Below are positions 10,146-19,697 of a stretch of 31,643 bases of DNA, one piece after another. Source of the DNA: Jaapia argillacea MUCL 33604 (lineage: Eukaryota; Basidiomycota; Agaricomycetes; Jaapiales; Jaapiaceae); contig KL197712.1 of the NCBI GenBank assembly GCA_000697665.1, positions 1,452,403 through 1,484,045 on the forward strand, in the 5' to 3' direction. A program made the position numbers and the translations under genes. The notes under the pieces are model-generated. The model saw only the letters and a list, made by a program, of their open reading frames with translations. It was not told where the DNA came from and did no database searches. How positions within the stretch are numbered: the first letter of the stretch is position 1; the number at the start of each line of letters is the position of its first letter.

Positions 10146-10177
10146 GTAACAAGTTGCCTCATAAGGCAACTTGTTAC
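10146..10177. repeat. Perfect palindrome, 14-bp arms and 4-nt loop
   Basis: GTAACAAGTTGCCT - CATA - AGGCAACTTGTTAC. A stable hairpin upstream of the type B kinase promoter. No oligo-T follows; origin and function unknown. Confidence 0.95.
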
Positions 10178-11164
10178 CGCGACGAGAAATCGCCTATTGG
10201 ACCACCTTCCCTTTGGAAAGGACTTGCCCTTGCAGGCGGATGGACGGATGGACGACGGGGGTTTTGATCCATTGTTTCGGGTAAGCACAACTTTCCTTCT
10301 GAGGTGAGGTCGAACTAAGGTTGAACAGGACATTCTGGGATTTGAACTTGATTTGAAGAGCGATGACCACAGAGTGAGGAGTGGGAGGGAGTGGGTGACA
10401 CCGCACCCCAGACACATGGAGGTTGTCAAAATTTGAATCGGGAATGCCGTCATCCTTGGTACTTTGCCTTCTCTTGGCCCGAAAGTCTCGTGGCCTTCAC
10501 GTCTGCGCTCATTCAGGCCCGATTCTTGGAGGAGGCCATCAGCTATCCCATAGAGATCTGGCAGCCTGCGGTTTTCAGCATTTCCCAGAGCTTTCCAGAG
10601 AAATTTAAAGGGCTGGCTAGGTTCAAATTCGTCCAGCACCAATTCTCGGACGCCAGAAGGTATACCGCCAACACCACCAGAGACCATAAGTTTTGAACAA
10701 AAAGGTTGTTTCAATGATCAAACACCATATTTGTGGTGGATGATATTGTGGGGAACCTGGATTGAGGTAAGGATGGACTGGAGAGACGAGCGCCGACTTC
10801 TGAATGGTTCAGAGGGCGCTGAGCCAAACGTGGATCCGGAATAAAATTCGCGGCCTGCCAGCAGGCAATGAGTACCAAAAGTAGTCAGAGGATGCAGAGG
10901 ATCGTAAATCAGGTTGAACAGCTGAACATTGCATGGGCCGCACTAGGGTGTCATTAGCAACATCAACTTGCTAAGGAACACATTTGCAATCCTGAAGACC
11001 AGATGCACACGAACTGTAAATCAGGGCAGCAGGGCCGGGGGGGCTGGGAGGGAATGGAAACCAAGAAAGACCTCAATGATCCAAATATGATCCAAGAACG
11101 ACTCGGAAAGGCGGGGATGTTACGGAATTGACACAATCCCACAATCCTCTTAGCCTAGCAGATA

Positions 11165-11342
11165 CGTAACAGACAATCACTGGATCAAGCTTTCAAACTT
11201 GCCTTCTTACAGCTCCATATCCCATCATCCCCCAATGACCTTCCGCAGCTCCAGAGCTCCAAAGAGGGTGACTTGTGAACTGAGATGGGGAATGTGGTAA
11301 GATTTCTGGCATTTTGATGATCTATGGATTTCAGCGAGAATA
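11165..11342 (-). pseudogene. Type B kinase C-terminal relic
   Basis: Aligns by eye with the ends of the paralogues at 19698 and 29243. Reading minus, the final SLIQ-stop codons (TTGATCCAGTGA) match the end of the 29243 gene. The tract GCTCCATATCCCATCATC... matches the WEMDP-coding stretch. GATGACTTGTGAGTTGAG-like sequence and the last-intron region follow. The segment between them (about 70 bp in paralogues) is deleted. All upstream exons are missing, and a MITE sits exactly at the break. Confidence 0.65.
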
Positions 11343-11457
11343 GAGTGTATTTGCACGTAGGATATCCTAGCGGAGTAGCCAATCAGGTTGCAGAAAAGCT
11401 CAAAAATTTCCTTTCTGGTTATTCCAAAGTGTAGGGTATCCTAGTGCAAATACACTC
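11343..11457. mobile_element. 115-bp MITE with TA target duplication
   Basis: Inverted termini GAGTGTATTTGCAC(G)TAGGATA(T/C)CCTA: the first 14 bp are perfect, then one extra base and a mismatch over about 27 bp. TA flanks both ends (11341-11342, 11458-11459). The inside has no coding capacity. A TA duplication suggests mobilisation by a Tc1/mariner-type transposase, but the termini differ from those of the element at 1681-5793, so that transposase is probably not its driver. Confidence 0.8.
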
Positions 11458-11459
11458 TA

Positions 11460-14221
11460 ATGAGAGATGGTTTGGGATATGGAAGGGATATGGAGAATGC
11501 ACAAACAAACAAATGACCATGTAATGTGTTGGCACACTCAGCAAAAGTTGGGGTAGTCTTATGAGGGATTATGGCAAATTTTGTCATGTAACCAATTGTG
11601 GCACCCGAGCCTCCAGTGGTAATCATCGTATAACACCCCTGCAAGTGGCGACAACTCCACTCCAAGTTGTGGCAACCGAGCCCCAAGACACCACAACTTC
11701 TCAGAAGAGTGTTACAACAGTTTTTGGGATTTTAGAGCTCCGTGCTCCAGAGCAATAATATCTCATATCAGTGATAAGTCTCAGACTGGGGATGCCTATA
11801 CCTATCCTCCAGCCATGAGTTAGACCGACTGAAGATCTCATACGAGGAGAAAACATGTGCATAACACCTCCTTATCTATGCTTACTGGCCAAGCTATGGA
11901 AAGTACACACAGACGATCCACAATCCATCTGATACGAGCAGCTATACACTAGAAAGGGACAAAACCTTGAAATTAACAGAAATTGAGAATGAACCTGATT
12001 GAACCGAGCGCAAAGGAGCAGAGTGTCTGCCAGATAGAACTACAAGTAGTACGGAATCAATATATTGATACCTCGCAGGCGAGAGGCAGTGGCCAAGTTT
12101 GGGTTGTTCCTGTGTTTGGGTGGTGTTGGTCAAGCCTCGGTGGCCCAGCAGCGGTGGAAGGGCCAATGAGCATGAGCATATATGGTGGCACTGTAAATAT
12201 AGGTGTAGTGGTCCTGAGTAACAGACAGAAAAGAATTAAATTAAATCAGATGGGAGGGAGGAGGGGGGGAGACAGACACAGCAAAACATGTCGTATAAAT
12301 CTCCTAATTCAAGGGTAGAGCTTTCCTCTTTGTGGGGTTGTGGGGAGCCTCAATTCCGCCCCGAAACTCACAAAAATCAGGGTAAAAAATTCAAAACCCC
12401 TCCCTCGAGGGTAAGAGGCATGTGCGCATCACAGAACAGGAATATTTCACTCAGGAATTGGGGTACAAGATGCTGGGGCAATGGGATACATGGTAGAGTA
12501 TGTGCACTAAGATACGGACCTGGCTTTGGGATGAAAACCAGGAAAACCTTAAAATTCTCTGTAAGTGGCAGATTCATACCTAACCAAGACTCTCCAACCA
12601 CTGGCAGAGCATGCTAGTGGCTCCACAGTTATCCAGATCAAGACTGGGAGGAGAATGAGACATGATGATCACTCACATTACGAAGAAAAGTCACCCCAAT
12701 GTTTTGCTCAGAACTGCTGTCCCTGGTGGGATATCAGCATTTTCGGGGCCAAAAAAACGAGCTGCCAGGAATTCTTGTTCTTGAGAGCTCTCGAGATATG
12801 CTTGTTTAGAGTGAGGACCAAGAATGAAGTCGCCGCTTTGATGAGACTCCGTGAATGGGGTCAAACCCCGATTTTTGCCTTGTGGCTTTGCCAAGCGCGG
12901 GGAACAGTAAAATTCAGACATCTCAAGAGGTATCGAAGGGAAATGGTGCCGCCATATCGGCCATACACGAAGCACAAGAGGTGGGATTGAGTATTGCGAG
13001 TCAAAAGTCGGGGAGGCAGTGGATGTCGGGAGAAGCGGCAAATCAAAATCGAAAACCTGTCAGATTGTTACATAGCGAGGTTACTGATGAGGGCCTAGCA
13101 CCCAGCGAAGAAACTGGGAGGTATCCAGTATCCAGAGAGGAGGTAAAGACAAATGCGAGGTGAATTGCGCCAACAGCCACAGCAGCCATGTGCGATATAA
13201 TCTTGTTTGGCTTTACTTGGTCTGCACCCCGAATGCAGCATATCCCAGAAAAAAAGTTATATCACCAATGCACTACACCTATATTTAGTTTGCCTATATG
13301 GTTGCACGTGCCCTAGCATTTTAGGCCAGCTTGGTCAAGTTGGATGGCGTCGTGTTGGAAATGTAAGCCACGAGGCCCCAAGTTCAAATCCCGTTGATAA
13401 ACTAGCCATTTCTCCAGAAATGGGGGTCACGGTTCCATAAATAGACCGAGACACATAGGACCCCATAAGGGATTGAAACCCCTTGGGAGGCAGATGAGAC
13501 GAATGGCAGGTGGGGTTCCATAGAAGAGCGAGGGGCTTCAGAAGGCAGCGGCGATAACCTTTGGCCCTTGTGTTTTGACCATCTCATAGGATGTGGGGCT
13601 GGGACTTGCAAGTGTTCATAAGTACCGCCACTGGGCATTATAGTATATGATAGGTTAAAGCAGAGTAGTTATCGCAAGTTATCACAAGATAGAGCTGTTG
13701 TCCCTACCTGATAACATGGCCAGGTGATTTTCTCAGATTATGATGATTATAAGTGCTTATGCGTGCCCATATGCCAACCCCACTTTTTTCTGAAGCAGTT
13801 GAAGTATAAGTGACTTATCAATGATGCTAAGCCACTTTTTCACTATGCGCGACTCTACTCCCGACATTCGAAGTAGTTCAACAGCAATGATTGGATGAAC
13901 ACAGGTTTATACATGGGAATAACACTCAGTGCAGGCGGAAAATTTTGCCATTACACTGGGGGCAATGATCAATGTTGGGACGTTGGACACGACAAAGAAA
14001 CGGAAAGAACATTGGTCAAATCGCCAAACATAGAAAGAACATTATTGATTCTCAATGTTTGGAGAATACCAGAAGGCTTTTCGGAGGTTGGAAATTGAAC
14101 CTTCCGCCCTGTGTTAAGCGGTGAAAGAAGCGTAGCTCGCTTAGTTGTCCGAAGATGGTAAGCTCAGTTCCTTCACAATCTCACGCTTCTCACTCCTCAA
14201 ATTCGTTCTCGACCCAGTGTC
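11460..14221. other. Gene-poor spacer
   Basis: Only short open frames (141 codons at most, 12565-12990 plus, overlapped by 116 codons on minus) with no recognisable domain. At 11590-11700 the words TTGTGGCAxCCGAGCC and ACAACTCCACTCC recur, suggesting a small internal duplication. A decayed tRNA-like sequence lies at 13325-13403. Otherwise nothing supported. Confidence 0.5.
13325..13403 (+). other. Degenerate tRNA-Ser(GGA)-like sequence (pseudo-tRNA or SINE head)
   Basis: Box-A-like GGTCAAGTTGGATGGCG, a possible TTGGAAA anticodon loop (GGA, Ser), a variable-arm-sized stretch and a box-B-like AGTTCAAATCC occur in tRNA order and spacing. The T-stem (CCAAG/CCCGT), the anticodon stem and the acceptor stem do not pair properly, so it is not a functional tRNA. 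A tRNA-derived SINE is plausible; I saw no second copy in the window. Confidence 0.4.
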
Positions 14222-14345
14222 CTGTTTACTGGCAAGTCCAGGAGAACACTACGGATTGCCCCCGCTTTGTGGTGCGACCTGTCGAACTGTTGTTGCAATG
14301 ACTGGGCAGGCCACGAGGCAGACGCGGGAATGCTGCAGATGTGTG
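14222..14345 (+). repeat. Upstream repeat shared with 6899-7030
   Basis: Second copy of the module-associated repeat (GTTTACTGGCAAGTCCAGG... GACTGGGCAGGCCACGAGGC). It lies about 300 bp upstream of the type A kinase-like gene at 14639. Confidence 0.85.
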
Positions 14346-14638
14346 CCAAAGGGGTGACACTATGTCTCCAAGTCCTGGCTTCGGCCTCCTTCGTTTTTTT
14401 ACGGACGGCTCGGTATCAAGAGATCATCCATCCACTGTATTGGGTCTTACACCTGCCCGACCCCCTGATCCTGAACGCTCTTCGCTGCTTCGTGATTAGT
14501 CGAGATCTCCTCCGGCGATCTTTTCTCATATCCTGTTTTAGTAACGCAACACCAGGTGCACTCACTCATCTCCGAGTCTTGGTACAAAAGAATGGCCACT
14601 ACACCCTGTCTCCCTCATCTTTTCACCCCCCACCCGTT

Positions 14639-15963
14639 ATGTTCTCTCCTCTGATCCTGCCCTCGAATATCGCAGAGACTACCCTCAATCCTTCACCCAA
14701 CTCCAACCATAGGTGAGTCCCTCCTTCAGTCGATTCCTCCCCCCCCCCCTTTTCAACAATTGTTTACCATGAGCGAATAGGACCTTGGTTCCTCTGCCCA
14801 CACCGTCATACTCACTGCGCGACTTGAGCACCCAATTTATGTCCATTGACCCCTTTCCCAAAGCTCAAGAGTTCTTTTACGATGTGTACAAGGGAGTACT
14901 CTTCCAAGATGATGCTGAAGTGCCCGTGAGTCGAGACCTCTCACTTATCATTCACTCCCTTACCCTCTCATTGCTTCTTCGTTTGAGGTCGCCGTCAAGA
15001 TTTTCAGAATTTCCGTAGACGAACATAAGAATGCCTTGATGCACGAAGTAAGTGCTACTCTCCCTCCCATATTAACACTCACATATGTACACAGCAATAT
15101 CTCCGGGAGATTCAAGCTAACGAGTTTATCGGACCCGACTATACACATATTACCGAGGTCATAGGCACTGCAACCATCGGAGGCAAGCCTGCCATCGTGA
15201 TGAGGTGGTATACGAACGGCGATGTAGCGCAGTATACCAGCCTCAACCCACACTCTCTGGTTGACTTGGTAGGTCTTTGGTGCTCGAGTCCCCCCGCTCA
15301 CTGATGAGTTCTTCTTTCAGATCATCAGTATCGTTCAAGGTGTGAAGCACCTACACACTAATGATCTATGGGTAGTTCACAGTGACTTACAGCCTGTAAG
15401 CTGTCCGATCCACCCGCTCTCATTCCCCCCATTCATCTCACATCTCGTAGTCTAACATTCTCGTCGATGACGACGGTCGAGCACTCATCTCAGGCTTGGG
15501 TTTGATTTACGTCCCCGGCAATACTGTATTCACCACTGCAAATATGAGTGGCCCTTGTCAATGGATGGCACCAGAACATATTGTCGTCGACGAGGATCAT
15601 AATGCTCAACCACCTGCTCCAACGTTCCAATCTACTATGTGGGCTGTTGGGTGCACAATCGCTCGGGTTTGTTTTGCCTTCTCCATTAACCTTTGAGTAT
15701 CATCTAAATTCAGTGAACAGTTAATAACTGGAAAAGTGCCATACCAATCCCGTCGCTACTCTCCCCAAGTCGTCCCCTTGATCGTCAGGGGTGTCCTTCC
15801 CTACATCAAGGCTGGCTTCGTCGACGCAGCCGACGCGGGTGGTGTTCTCCGGAGCGAGGAGCTTTGGCAGGTCCTGGACCAATGTTGGGAGAAGGACCCG
15901 ACTCGTAGACCTACCATTACTCAGTTCGAAGCTTCCATCCAGGGCGTGTTCGACATCAGCTAG
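14639..15963 (+). CDS. Type A kinase-like protein (predicted pseudokinase)
   Basis: Seven exons: 14639-14712, 14781-14925, 14988-15047, 15095-15268, 15321-15395, 15451-15666, 15721-15963 (987 nt, 328 aa), all GT-AG, no internal stop. A degenerate glycine loop (AQEFFYDVYKG) leads to VAVK at residues 74-77 and QYLREIQANEFIGPDY. The catalytic loop reads HSDLQPSN (Arg to Ser, Lys to Gln; Asp 173 kept). DFG is GLG (191-193), so the Mg-binding Asp is missing. MAPEH stands for APE, and the C-lobe starts LITGKVPYQSRRY. The fold is complete and the frame clean, so it is probably expressed, but phosphotransfer is unlikely. A role as scaffold or allosteric partner is inference. It lies tail-to-tail with the type B pseudogene at 17316. 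Confidence 0.85.
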
Positions 15964-16649
15964 TGGTATGGTCGTATACATGTCTGCTGGCTGTAACGTC
16001 TCCATCCAAATCTTTCTTTGATCTTCCAGTCGTTGGCTCTCGTTTCAGTTGTGGCTCACACATACCGGCTGGTGGCCATCGTCTGATATCCTCGCATTTT
16101 GATTCACCTCCGAGTCCGCTGGATGTTATTCCCATATTTATGCACCTATGTTCATCCAGCCGATACTGCTTTCACCATTTCGAATGTCAGCACCAGGGTC
16201 CCACATCGTGAAAGAGTGGGGTAGAATCATCGATATGTGAGCTCGGAGACGAATCTCGTTGGAGTGATAGGATAATTGTATTCTGAGACACAACTATTTC
16301 ACAAGGCAGTGGAGGTCGAGGAAAGGTTTTGGTTGGATCTTCAGAGTTGCAATAAGGGGACATTGTTGAGTCAGACCAAATATTGTACGTTTGAGAATAG
16401 CCTCGCCTTGAGTCCCTGCACGTGCTAGCTATGGGAGGGTGGATCTGAAAGGGGGTCACCGAAACTTTAACGCCAAGCGCTCAACGGTTGGCAAAACGGG
16501 TGACTGCGACAGATATGTACAGGATGTTGCCTGGTCGAGGTTGCCGGCCATTGACTCTGAGGCTGCGTCGAGTGCCGCAGTGAGCAGCCTCGAGTCTGAC
16601 CCAGAGGTTTCTGGAGATGGAGAACTCAAAGTGGGAGAGCGGGACCGTC
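15964..16649. other. 3' flank of the type A gene, no gene seen
   Basis: The first bases after the stop (TGGxATGGTCGTA) resemble those after the stop at 8483, consistent with duplication of the whole gene including its 3' end. Otherwise unremarkable. Confidence 0.5.
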
Positions 16650-16931
16650 ACACCGACGACGACGACACTACGTCACCAACCCTTGAATCAGACACGCAGT
16701 CTCTTGGTGGTGCCATGGCCCAGCTATTATTTCCGCCGGTACAACTTCCAAGTTGTCCGGTTGGTCAGGAACGTTGTCCCCCCTCATACCGAGGTCAGTT
16801 TCGTCAACGACGTTGCAAATGGTATCGATTGGCTCGGGGAGCGCTACAAGATACTTCGAAATTGTTTGGAGGCAGACCCTGCTCGACGACCAACCATAGT
16901 TGAACTCGAGTCAACTTGTTACTCCAACTGA
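16650..16931 (+). pseudogene. Kinase fragment: end of exon 6 fused to exon 7
   Basis: DDDDTTSPTLESD...AMAQ matches the end of kinase exon 6 (DDDTRPPTPTFESD...VAQ in the gene at 24402). It runs without an intron, and with a frame change, into YYFRRYNFQVVRLV...EADPARRPTIVELES, the exon 7 C-lobe. The last intron and the ITGKV segment are deleted and nothing of exons 1-5 remains. Residual third copy between the tail-to-tail pair 14639/17316. Confidence 0.7.
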
Positions 16932-17315
16932 GTGGAGCCTAAGGGATGTAGGTTCGTATACATTGCTTTTTATTCGGACTCCGTGTTTTGGTTTGCATGA
17001 TATCCATCTGAGTGGTTGTTTTCAATTTCTTCCTCTCGCCACGTACATTATCCGACATCTGATTTTATTGAAAGAGCAACATAACGTACCAATATTTCCG
17101 AATGCATCTCGGTCCCTTCTGTTGGGTGTCGGGGTCTTGTCCATGAGGTATTTCTTGCTATCGGGGTACCATGCAAACAAACAGACACTGTTCAATCCAC
17201 GGCTGATTTACAGCTTCGAGGCGACAGAGAATTGAAATCAAAGAAGGGTCTAAGATCGATACTTGAGCAAGAACGAAAACTGGATGACGACGAAGTATGG
17301 GAGGAACAAATATGC
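16932..17315. other. Spacer between kinase relic and type B pseudogene
   Basis: An open frame of 111 codons (16900-17235 plus) has no recognisable content. Nothing else supported. Confidence 0.4.
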
Positions 17316-18605
17316 TCAGCGAGGGCCAAACAAATTTGGGGCCAAGCCTTCAAAATCTACAATGGTGGGTCTGAAAGCTGGATCCATCTCCCAACACTTC
17401 TTGAGTATCTGCCAAATGTCTTTGCATCCGGAAATCCCATTCTCGGTATAGTCGTTGATGAAGTTGGCTTCCGTGTAAGAGTGGATACCGTTTACGATCG
17501 GGAAGACGACCTGAGAGTGTGAAGGGCGGGTGTGGTAGGGTTTTTTAGACGTGAGGCCCTACATCACGCGTGATGAGAGATGTGAGGTGAGGAAGGAGGT
17601 AGGGAATAAAAGACCTCCGAGATGATACAACCGAGGGACCCCATATCGGATGCGAGAGTCGGCTTGGTTGATTGAGTATCGTCATCGAGAATGGTGGGTA
17701 GCAATTCGGGTGCCATGAATCGAAACGAACCGCCGACGTTGGTGGCACTAGCAGCAGTGCCGTTGACAACGTGAGCCAAACCAAGTCGGAGAGGAGGAAA
17801 CATCCATCATCGTCAACCAAAATATTGCTCTATTCAAATAAAATTAGACTGATGCGAGAGTGAAGTCTAGGCGGGTTAGGTGAGTGTGCAAGGACTTGAT
17901 CCCCTCTATAATGTTGAGGACCTAGAGCAGCAGGAGCAAGTCGATTGGGTGAAGGTTTCAATCGAATACGAACGACTCACATAGCGATGAGCAGATGCAT
18001 GAGGATTGAGATGGAGGTATTGAGGAGCATTGCCGTTCTCGTACATTTTGATAACAATAGCGGGCCCGCCTCCGATGGTAGCTACACCATGGACTTTCGC
18101 AACGTGCGGGTGATTAGGGCTAAGAAGTTCATAGGCCCGAACCTCTCGACGATAATGCTACGTGCAACATCATGATGTGAGCGAGGAGAAAAGGGAGGAT
18201 ACCAATGACTGACCTCGAGGATCGGGATGTTTGTCTCTTCGCCCTTGCAAACCCCAAAGATCTTGATGGCAACCTGTACGGCAATTCTTCATGCATTCAG
18301 AATTTAGTATGACAATCATATTGGAAGGCTAGGCGTACCGATATGTCAGTGGTGAGGCTCCCCTTATGCACATCGGAGAAGGACCCCTGTGCTCGCGGAA
18401 GGGGGTCAATGGACGAGACCTGTGCACTCATATCATACAGCCAGTGGGAGGGCCATCGCGCAGTCGGAGCCTGAGGTGAAAAACCTGTGGCTCCGCTGAT
18501 GAAACCATCGTGAAGTACAGATCCTGTGGCAGATCAAAGGGAGGGGACTCGCCTTGCACTGAATTCATACACAGGTGTGAGATTAACCGAGGGATTGGAG
18601 CTCAT
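17316..18605 (-). pseudogene. Type B kinase pseudogene (catalytic loop deleted, DFG frameshift)
   Basis: Recognisable exons on minus: exon 1 from ATG 18605 (MSSNPSVNLTP), exon 2 ending ...FSDVHKGSLTTDIS, 18273-18214 (VAIKIFGVCKG), 18157-17981 (HYRREVRAYELL), exon 5 from 17921, 17829-17615, and 17558-17316. Lesions: exon 5 stops after SLHTH and the HGDLKP loop with its donor is deleted (near 17880); exon 6 is 215 nt instead of 216, with one T missing from the DFG codons (17781-17786: GACTTGG for GACTTTGG); the conserved Trp of SDMWSLGC is Gly. The exon 1/2 junction is ambiguous (a GC donor in one reading). TATATAA lies at 18683-18690, about 80 bp upstream. Kinase activity is excluded. Confidence 0.85.
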
Positions 18606-18720
18606 GTGAGTAGGAAATGGTGTAGGTAGGTGAAAGAGGAAGTGGGTTGGAGAGACTGAAATTCGAGGTAATAGTTTCTTCCATTATATAGTCCTCCTCC
18701 GATGCAGCTCATCAAGACGG

Positions 18721-18915
18721 ATGAGCGCTAGCGCAAGTAACAAGGTAACAAGTCAGTGCCCGCTGGGCGCTTCCCCTGCCCGGGAACGGATGAGCGCTGG
18801 CGCTTCTGTGCCCATTAGAAACAAGGAGCGCTGGCGCACAGGACAAAGTACTAGTACGAGGGATCTGTGCTTGTTGGCGCTTAGCTGGGGACTGAAAGAA
18901 AAAAGCGCTAGCAAA
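18721..18915. repeat. Cluster of AGCGCT(A/G)GCGC palindromic motifs
   Basis: Occurrences of GAGCGCTAGCGC, GAGCGCTGGCGC (twice) and AAGCGCTAGC within about 190 bp, upstream of the type B pseudogene start at 18605. AGCGCT is self-complementary and the longer motif nearly so. Could be a protein-binding array or a decayed palindromic repeat. Confidence 0.6.
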
Positions 18916-19039
18916 CCCAAAGCTGTGCGTCATTCTTCCCACAGGCACTCCTGGCATGATAAACTTATCTCGGCGTCAAACTCAAAATCTCTGCTATGCA
19001 CTGCTAGTCGTCTATGGAGTATACGCACCTCACGAGCGC

Positions 19040-19235
19040 CTGGCCTGCACATGGGCGTCTCTATCTAGCAGACAAGCATCTCGCTATCCTGAAAGCTGGT
19101 GTCTCCATCTTAGGCAAACAAGCGTCTCGTCTATCTTGAAAGCGGGCGTCTGTCCTGAAAACGGCTGTCTCTACCTTGCAAACAAGCGTCTCTATATTGA
19201 AAACGGGCGTCTCTATCCTGAAAATCTGGTGCTCC
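19040..19235. repeat. Degenerate minisatellite, about 20-22-bp unit
   Basis: Roughly nine imperfect units of the type GGCGTCTCTATCCTGAAAAC, some carrying an extra GCAAACAA. Unit lengths vary. Confidence 0.7.
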
Positions 19236-19697
19236 TCTCCTGCTCACTGACGCATCTCCGCAGTTTCTCTCCCTGCCATGCTTCTGTCAGCAGTTCCTGA
19301 TGACCACAGAGTGAGGTTGTGTGGTAGGCACAGTCAATTCCGTGACCTCTTTGCCCCTCAAAAGTCTCACTGAAGTTCCACGCTCGAAGTAATTCACGTC
19401 ATCTCAATGTCGTGTCGGTCCCGACTCTGGGAAGATACATTTGATTGATAATTAGTAATATCATGCTGAACGTAGCACCTCCAGAAGTCCAGGACCTCTT
19501 TGATTCTCTGATGCATAACAACATCAAGTTGTCACATGGTATACAATCCTGGAAGACCGGACTCTCACCAGCTATAAATCGGAAAGCTGCCAGCAAGGAT
19601 GGAAATCATGAAACAGGTTAAAGTTTGAGGGTCCAATGAAGAAAGCAAGGCGTAGAAGTCACGGTAACACAGTAGGCAGTGTCCCAAGTCCCTCTCA

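Larger units (their letters stand above)
9974..10714 (-). other. Unassigned 246-codon open frame
   Basis: A long uninterrupted minus-strand frame starting at an ATG at 10714. Composition is rich in Ser, Pro, Arg and Gly. I recognise no domain, signal peptide or membrane segment. It runs through the perfect palindrome at 10146-10177 and through the TATA region of the type B kinase at 9933, so at least its 3' end overlaps promoter sequence. It could be a real lineage-specific gene, a transposon remnant or chance. Confidence 0.25.
18606..19697. other. Repeat-rich spacer, no gene recognised
   Basis: Contains the GCGCTRGCGC cluster (18721-18915), a degenerate minisatellite (19040-19235) and 19385-19620, which resembles the 3' flank of the paralogue at 29243 (29020-29190: GTCGGTCCCGACTC, TAATATTATGCT, GCTGCC-GG-GGATGGAAAT). 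Confidence 0.6.

Noticed and set aside
10362-10379. 18-bp word GATGACCACAGAGTGAGG shared with about 19300
   Set aside because: No similarity extends beyond the word in either direction that I can see; too short to call a repeat family from two copies.
12565-13041. Overlapping plus (141 codons) and minus (116 codons) frames as a gene
   Set aside because: Neither has recognisable motifs or plausible splice partners, and both strands are open over the same stretch, which favours chance.
13325-13403. Functional tRNA-Ser(GGA) gene
   Set aside because: T, anticodon and acceptor stems do not pair; only the promoter-box-like words are preserved.
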